64,000 nucleotides of DNA from Flaccisagitta enflata (lineage: Eukaryota; Chaetognatha; Sagittoidea; Aphragmophora): assembly GCA_965153355.1 (NCBI GenBank), contig OZ231128.1:16058001-16122000 (forward strand). The letters are read 5' to 3'. Positions within the stretch are counted from its first letter, which is position 1, and each line of letters starts with the position of its first letter. The notes under the pieces were generated by a model. That model ran no database searches and was not told the DNA's origin. It worked only from the letters and a program-made list of their open reading frames with translations. The position numbers and the translations under genes are program-made. This document shows, in pieces, positions 46,137 to 64,000 of this stretch.

Positions 46137-46252
46137 AAGGCCAAGTAGGCCAATAAGGTGCGAATTGTGGATTGTCGAACAAATGCGTTACCGACCGACC
46201 GACCAACCAACCGACGGAAGTAGGCAGTTATAGATGTGCTTTGTCGCACCTA
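46137..46252 (-). mobile_element. Hairpin-ended short element, subfamily B
   Basis: acaaggccaagtaggccaataaggtgcg start, accgaccgaccgaccaacc run, atagatgtgctttgtcgcacctata end. Confidence 0.83.
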
Positions 46253-46815
46253 TAATAGTCGCAAAAGCGTTAGATGTTTAGCGGTACCCGTTGCCCCTAT
46301 GTGAGTGTATGTTGGTTTGAGGTGTTGAGAGGGGCAGCGGCCCCGAAGGGACCGATGACCTATGCTGTTTTTATTGATTTGAGAGAGCATACATAGAATT
46401 TGGGTGTCAAGCCAGGGATTGATAGAATTGATTGATAGAATTCAGGCCGCAAAGCTGGGATTTGTGCCTCAAAGATGGGATTAGGGCTTCAGACATTAGT
46501 ATTCAGGCCTCAGGGCTTGATTTTGGGCCTCAAGGTTAGAACTTGGATCTCTGGGGAGGAATATGGGCCTCACAGCTAGAGTTTGGGTATCAGGGCTAGA
46601 TTATTGGCCTCTGGGCTAGAATTTGGGCCTCAAGGCTAGAATTTGGGCCTCAAGGTTAGAATTTGGATCTCTGTGGTGAATATGGGCCTCACAGCTAGAA
46701 TTTGGGCCTCAGTCCTCAGTCCTGGAGTCCTGGAGGAGAAGAAGGAGCAATTTCTGCATATGTGAAAGCATAGGTCATCGACCCCTCCGGGGCCGCTGCC
46801 CAAAAGGGATAGGCA
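46253..46815 (-). mobile_element. Cassette repeat, type E, reversed
   Basis: Starts aatagtcgcaaaagcgttag and ends ggccgctgcccaaaaggga. Core of ggcctcaaggctagaatttg units. Confidence 0.88.
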
Positions 46816-46886
46816 GATGAACGGGCGAAAAGACGGACCGAGGAAAGTAAAAGAGCATCTCTGGGGTAGAGGCATATTTGACAATA

Positions 46887-47651
46887 CCCTGCTTTCAATA
46901 TCGAGTGTTACCAGCAAAACCTTTATTGCGTCTAAAGTATATATTTTTGGAAATTCAGGTAGGATTTGATAAAAAGCATATAACCTACCATTTATTCATG
47001 CAAAATTTCAAAGGACTGGCTCAAGCCGTTTGGCTTCCACATGATTTTGAATGAAAATGAGATAAACCCATTAGAGGATTTTTTTAAAAATTGAATAAGT
47101 GACACTGTGACAATGAATTATTGTCATTCCTTAAGGAATCAAGCAAAAATGGCCAGATTTGTCTTAAAAGAAGGATCTTAGTCTCAGTTTTTGTATCTCT
47201 GTAGAAAAAAACCAAATCATTGAAATCTATGTGGAAAATCTGGGTTTTCCTTTGAATTTTTGAAGTTTGAGCAGGTTTCAAATAACAACAACTGTATCTC
47301 AGCACCAAAATTCTTATAGAATGGTGAAAAGCTAATATGATACAAATTTAGTGTAAATTATTGACTATACATGACTTATTTGGTCATTCCAGCTCATGAT
47401 GCACAAAGTTTATAAGGGTTTATACATAAAAAAATCGTTCAATAATGTGTTTTTTTTTTACAAATTTTGCTCAAATTTCATCAAATTTCATAAACATGTG
47501 GACAATAAACCGCTAGACCCAGCATGACGAAATTTTGCATGAAATAATGGTAAGCTATGTGCTTTCAGACAAAACCGACCGGATTTTCTGAAAATAAATA
47601 CTTTAGACGCGATAAAGGTTTTGCTGGTAACACTCGATATTGAAAGCAGGG
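46887..47651. mobile_element. TA-flanked inverted-repeat element, 765 bp
   Basis: Ends about 50 bp long: ccctgctttcaatatcgagt pairs with actcgatattgaaagcaggg, continuing through gttaccagcaaaacctttat. TA at 46885-46886 and 47652-47653. No transposase. Confidence 0.92.
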
Positions 47652-48149
47652 TATCATCACTAGATGACTCGTTCGCTCGAGATTTGACTGTCGGTCGCAG
47701 AACAAATGATCAAACAGTTTTGGTGCCCAAAAAAGCAAAGGAGGAAGCGAGAGCGCAAAACCGGAAGCAGACGCCGCTCTCTAGTCCAGGCGATGATCTA
47801 GGCGCTCTTCTTGGCAATGATTCAGGCGCTCTCCTAGACGCTGATCCAGGCGCTCTTTTAGACGTTCTTCAAGGCGCCAATCCAGACGCTCTTCTGGGCG
47901 CTGATCCAGGCGCCCTTCTAGGCGCTCCTCTAGGCGCTCCTCTAGACGCTCATAAGGTTGTTTTTAAGACGAAAAGACAAGAAATGATTTTTTTATCTCA
48001 CGTACGACGGAATTTGTTTCATAACATGATGGCTTGATTTTTCTTTATGAATGGGCAAACATCGCGTTTTCATGCGAACCGGGCAAAATGGCAGAATTGC
48101 AGCTAAAGGTAAAATGGTTTGACTTGAAAAAAATTATCGGCTGATATAA
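47652..48149 (+). other. 138-codon frame over a 15-bp minisatellite
   Basis: 47760-47955 repeats ggcgctcttctagac-type 15-bp units, giving a GALLGADP-like peptide. The frame starts with a non-ATG codon inside the preceding transposon. I see no splice context and treat it as non-coding, though a genuine low-complexity exon cannot be excluded. Confidence 0.35.
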
Positions 48150-48376
48150 AAAAGCCCAACCAGGACAGTTGGTTAGGCAGGGCCAGGGTCAGTACTACAG
48201 TGCAAAAAAATACTGTACAACAGTGTATCTTGCTAATTGCTTTCAAACAACACACTTACACTTACAATGACTTTGCCACACAAAAAAGACTTTATTTCAA
48301 ACATATTTCTGACAGACCAACCGACGGACCAACGGACCGACATAGCAACGTGATTAGTCGCGTGTCCGTGATTAAA
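48150..48376 (-). mobile_element. Subfamily A short element
   Basis: aagcccaaccaggacagttggttaggcagggccagg at one end, gaccaaccgacggaccaacggaccg run, and gattagtcgcgtgtccgtgattaaaaaa at the other. Confidence 0.65.
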
Positions 48377-48460
48377 AAAAACCCTTAAAAACAAATTAGG
48401 CTTTTTGCTTGGATTCATTGTGCGGTTATTTGGTCCACGCCCTGGCCAATATTTCTATCG

Positions 48461-48613
48461 ATGACGATGTTGCTGCCGTTGATCACGGTGCTGCTACAAA
48501 TGATAGTGGTTCTGCTGCAAATGACCACACGAATTACAGCATCGGCAGATCTTCCATTGGAAGAGAAAGAAGGAATGATAGCAGAAGAACCACGGCCGGA
48601 AAAACTTTGGCAG
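48461..48613 (+). CDS. Possible exon with signal-peptide-like start
   Basis: From an ATG at 48461 the frame reads a hydrophobic stretch (MTMLLPLITVLLQMIVVLLQ), then ITASA and an acidic segment (PLEEKEGMIAEEPRPEKLWQ), ending at CAG before gtgaag. It could be a first exon with a signal peptide, upstream of the leucine-rich-repeat gene on the same strand. The link is not shown: no next exon with a matching phase was identified. Confidence 0.25.
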
Positions 48614-49202
48614 GTGAAGAAAACATCGGAAAATCAGGGTTTGTATAACAGTTGTTATGGCATTCATAACGATTTACCAGATGCTAGACAAAAAAAATCT
48701 GATTATCAATTTGCTGTAGTATTTGAATCTATTTCAAAGGTTGTGTTTATCCCTGTAGTGAAAAATGAATCTTGCACCAGAATTTCCTGACGCAGATTCA
48801 GACCTGTATATTATTGAATTCCCCCCCCCCCCCCGGGGAAAAGATCAAAGGGTCTGGAGATGGGGAAGGAAATCAAAGGAGGACATGAGAAAAAAAAAGG
48901 AAATTTGGGGAAAATATAACTTTTGACAGTACCAAATCATAAAACACAATTAGTAAAACAAAATTTAACACTATGTAAACCTACACTACATTATTTTATT
49001 GCTATATGGGGAAGAATATCATAGTTATAAAAATGCAATGCAATATGTCGCGGGGAAGAAAACCAAGGGCAGGGGGGAAAAATCAAAAGTGACTCAATGA
49101 TATACACCCCTGCGCAGATTGCAATTTTATTTCCATCTATTTATAAGAAAAATATCTGTTTATCCATCTATTTATAAGAAAAATATCTGTTTTAACCTTC
49201 AG

Positions 49203-49345
49203 GTGGTCATGTTTCTTTAACTGCTTCGCCAATACGCGCTTCTGCTCTCAATTCCATTTTTATTCGATTTGTTCCTCCGCCTTTGATGGACGAACTTTCT
49301 GATCACATGACAACTATGTCTATCGCCAAAGTACTCATTGCCCCA
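49203..49345 (+). CDS. Possible exon upstream of the LRR gene
   Basis: After ttaaccttcag the frame GHVSLTASPIRASALNSIFI, then RFVPPPLMDELSDHMTTMS, is protein-like, with possible donors at 49331 (gtactc) or 49346 (gtaaaa). A partly repeated segment follows (gccccagtaaaaaggtttgtc and gctccagtgaaaaggtttgtc). Phase does not match the candidate exon at 48461, so this remains a suggestion. Confidence 0.25.
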
Positions 49346-49536
49346 GTAAAAAGGTTTGTCAATTGATGATATTGCAACTATGTCCATCTCCAGTTCATTG
49401 CCATGACTATGTTGATTGCTCCAGTGAAAAGGTTTGTCAACCACGTTTGCATATTGGAGAGTGTGCACTGCACACTGTGCAGAAAGACTTTTTTTCTCAT
49501 CAAATGATGATGATGACGATGATGATGATGATCGGA

Positions 49537-50346
49537 AAAAAAGTCGAAGTCAGTATTCAACTTTTTGACATATTCGAGAGAAACAGGGTTTTAATTTTCT
49601 TATGAGAAAGTTGAGGGACTTCTTAGGGTTATTGGTCGCTCCAACAAAATTGATTGGATAAGCAAATTTGATAATTCTCTTTCATTTGGCGCCAATCAGA
49701 ATTGTCCATGACAAATATTTTTTGCATTATGATTTTTTAAAGATTTATCCCTGAAAAATTCAAATTGAATTTTTTTCGATTTTTTATGATTTTAAGTAGG
49801 ATCAATAAAAGAGTGTATTTATGTTTGATTGAGCATGCAAATACAAGAAAATATGTTTATGAGCATAGCTGCTCATCTGTGAGGGTGTTTTGGAGGATAC
49901 CAGCTCATTTAGCTTATTTAGCTCAGTTTTTTTATATTTTAAATGTGATAAGTGAATAAATATTTTGATACATGTTTAAGCAAGCAGATACAAAAAAACA
50001 TATCAGTGAGCATAACTGCTCATCTGTGAGGCTGTTTTTAAGCATTTTAGCTCACTTAGCTCATTAAGCTCAGTTTTTTTTCTGATTTTTAATAGGATTA
50101 ATAAATGTTTTGATGTGAGCATGTAAATACAAGAAAGCATGTCAGTGAGCATAGTTGGTTGTCTTTTTAAGTAATTTTGAGCATTTTAGCTCATCTAGCT
50201 CATTTGGCTCTGTACTATTTTTCTCTGATTTTCAGTGCAATCAATACATACAATTGCTCTTGATTTGATTTAATAAGAAATAAGTTTTGCAGTGACTAAG
50301 GACTAAAGCTTTTTGAAAATCGACCAATGCTTACGACTTTCTTCCT
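49537..50346 (+). repeat. About 800-bp dispersed repeat, copy 1 (uninterrupted)
   Basis: Runs from aaaaagtcgaagtcagtattc to gaccaatgcttacgactttcttcctcacggcgac and matches 54960-56575. Internally it holds three copies of a ~130-bp unit (gagcatgcaaatacaagaaa...cagctcatttagc). Confidence 0.88.
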
Positions 50347-50372
50347 CACGGCGACATCCGCCATTACTGGTA

Positions 50373-50455
<83 letters not shown>

Positions 50456-50456
50456 A

Positions 50457-50548
<92 letters not shown>
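50373..50548. repeat. (GAT)n microsatellite
   Basis: About 58 triplets with one aaaatg interruption. Poly-Asp, poly-Met, poly-Ile and poly-Ser frames are artefacts. Confidence 0.97.
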
Positions 50549-50549
<1 letters not shown>

Positions 50550-50869
50550 TCATCAACCATGGCAGTTAAAGGGACCGAGATGTTGATGTCCATGGTTTAG
50601 AGCAATTCCAATTAAATATTTGAATAGAATATGAATATCGATTTTCTTCGAGGAAAATTTAATTTCCTCGAGCAGGGAATCCAAACATTTTCCTCGATTA
50701 ATCCTTCAAGGAATCCTTGCTCGACCCCGCCCTACTTGAGATAAAGAAAACTTCGGATAAACGGACAAAGCTTTTTACAATAACCGCTATTACTTATACT
50801 GTTATACATAACGGAGCGTTGAACGTCCCGGCGTCTCAATAATATTGCACATACTCTATTCTTTTCCAG

Positions 50870-62108
<11,239 letters not shown>

Positions 62109-64000
62109 CGCTAACATTGATAAAATCATACACTCTTCAAAAACGAACCCCAGAGTAACGGAAATTAGTACAGGGTGTTTCACTTCAAATGAAATATAAG
62201 AAAACGATGTCATTCTGCTTCTAAAGATCAAAAAAAAAAAACAATTCTTTTTTATGTAAAAAATTCATTGGTCTAGATTAGATAGTATGACCATGACAGT
62301 GATTTGAAATGAATTGAATATTAACAGCCAATGTTTTTTATTTGAAATGTTTTTCTTTAAATTGTTCTCAATTCTAAACGGCATGACCTACAGATCCCAG
62401 ATTGATCTCAATTTAAATACATTTTTTTGTTAAATTGTTTTTATTTCAAAGCATATTCAATGGCTAATGTCAGATTAGATTAAAAAAAGAATCATTTTAA
62501 TATCTTTCATTTACCGTCAATGTTGCATCAATGGTAGTATTTCAAAGAAAAAATTTGTTTGAAAAACAAAGACTCTTGAGCTACATGTGTAATTACTTGT
62601 TTTACTTCAAACTGATGCTGAGGGCAAACTATTTATCTTAAGCTTATGAAATTTGAACACATAATGTCAAACATAGTCCTTTGAGATACAAGTTATTCCT
62701 GGTCACTGAGATATTGCACATAAAATAAGATCTTAGTGGGTTGATCACCAGGTAGATATTCATCGGTAACAAACCAGATTTATTGGTTCCTTGACATCCA
62801 TTTTTACGGGCATCAACTGAATTGGCTGTTTTCAGTGTTTTGTTCAAGTTCCTTATAAACACAATGACACGACTCAATCCCCAGCTAGCTTTGATTTGCA
62901 TTTAACAATTCACATCAGTTCTTCCTACTCTTTATGCAACTTCAATTTATATTTCCACCTCAATTTTATGTCCGTCCCGGGGAGTGTTTTGTGAGTTATT
63001 TTGCAATGTTATTCCTGAGTGTTTGTATCTATAGTTGTATACTTACTAAAATCATCCAGCCTTGCATGATCCATACCCCATTTATGTCAAAGGTCAGTGC
63101 ATGATAGAGACGGTGTGAAACACTGTTAGCTATGTTGGGCGAAACTAACAGTGCTTTTTTCATATTCCAAAATTTTACTTTGTGTGTCTAAATGTGCAGT
63201 TCCTCTCCTATATTGACAACATTGAAATGAGACACAGGCGCAATTTTTATATCGTTGATCACCATGCTGTGAATTTTTTGTTCAGATCTCACCAACAAGA
63301 TTTAAAGTGATAGCTGTTTACATTTTTATTGTTTTTGTGAATTGTTCGTTAATACAAAGTACAACAGTACAACAGACAAACTTTTATCATAATGTAATGA
63401 TATGGTATATAAAAGTATGAATAGATAGGTAGATAGATAGATAACGGGTGGTCAAAAAAAAGTGGTTTTTTTTACTTATATCTTTTATAAAAAAAATGTT
63501 TATGAAAAAAATTCTTTTTTTGCTAAAAAGATATGGTGCAGGAGAATTTTTTTCATTATTGTAATTTCTGTATATTTGATTGTACAATTGACTCAATTTA
63601 ATTTTGGACCGCTTTTATTTTTTGAAAAATTACTTTGTATAAAAACTAAAGTTTTCTTATAGATTCACTATTTATAGTTAAAGATGACTCAAAACGTTGA
63701 AAAAAATCCTAGAAAAATTTTAAAAATACATGCATTCAACAAAACAAAAGATACTTCATTAAAACATTCTTTTGTTTTCTTTTCAAATATCTTTAACCAA
63801 AGCTTGGAGACTTACAATTAATTGTGTTTATATCAGACATGACTTAGTTAAGGCATGTGTTTTTTCAAATTAGCTGATATTTATGTTATTAGTGATCTAT
63901 GCAAACATTTTACTTTTTCATACTTATATAGTTATTTGTTTGAAAAAATCAAAAAAGTTTATTTTTTTTGTACACTATACTTCATTTTACAAATATTGAA
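62109..64000. other. AT-rich 3' flank without supported genes
   Basis: Contains an isolated ctaaacggcatgacctacagatcccag block (62377) like those in TA-flanked elements, a short hairpin at 63121-63155 (cactgttag / ctaacagtg), and a gata microsatellite at 63423-63443. No poly(A) signal can be chosen with confidence. Confidence 0.5.

Noticed and set aside
47621-48037. 138-codon frame with GALLGADP repeats
   Set aside because: Non-ATG start inside a transposon and a 15-bp minisatellite; no splice support.

Overview
The window looks like nuclear DNA of a metazoan, probably an aquatic invertebrate; no feature fixes the phylum. It is AT-rich and crowded with microsatellites, non-LTR and Penelope-type retroelement remains, and many short inverted-repeat elements flanked by TA. 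A spliced gene with GT-AG introns is visible. I see no operons, rRNA, recognisable tRNA or CRISPR array.

Layout. 1-3700 holds minisatellites, a cassette repeat and a hairpin repeat. 3731-5938 is a 5'-truncated LINE reverse transcriptase (minus strand). 6000-17200 is nested repeats. 17301-25091 (minus strand) holds one long intronless gene, about 1011 codons, for a membrane-anchored P-loop ATPase/SF1-helicase-like protein. Two insertions break it: a 975-bp TA-flanked element and a 3774-bp composite array flanked by ACAA. Removing each with one target-site copy restores the same frame. 25100-48400 is mostly repeats, including a 2.8-kb TA-flanked element inside another repeat, a Penelope GIY-YIG remnant near 37.7 kb and a (TG)n tract of about 340 bp. 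From about 50.9 kb to 62.1 kb (plus strand) a leucine-rich-repeat gene can be built from ten exons whose phases agree. Its introns are full of repeats, and two of its splice sites lie in tandem duplications.

The intergenic DNA is built from a few recurring modules: (i) 'cassette' repeats with conserved ends and a different 10-21 bp minisatellite core in each copy, often an inverted pair; (ii) short elements of about 110-215 bp starting AACAAGGCC and ending in a hairpin plus CTAAAAA, whose stems covary between subfamilies; (iii) TA-flanked inverted-repeat elements of 0.1-2.8 kb, several nested in (ii). Nested insertions and filled/empty-site comparisons give exact ends for several of these. 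No transposase was found for any inverted-repeat element, so they are probably non-autonomous.
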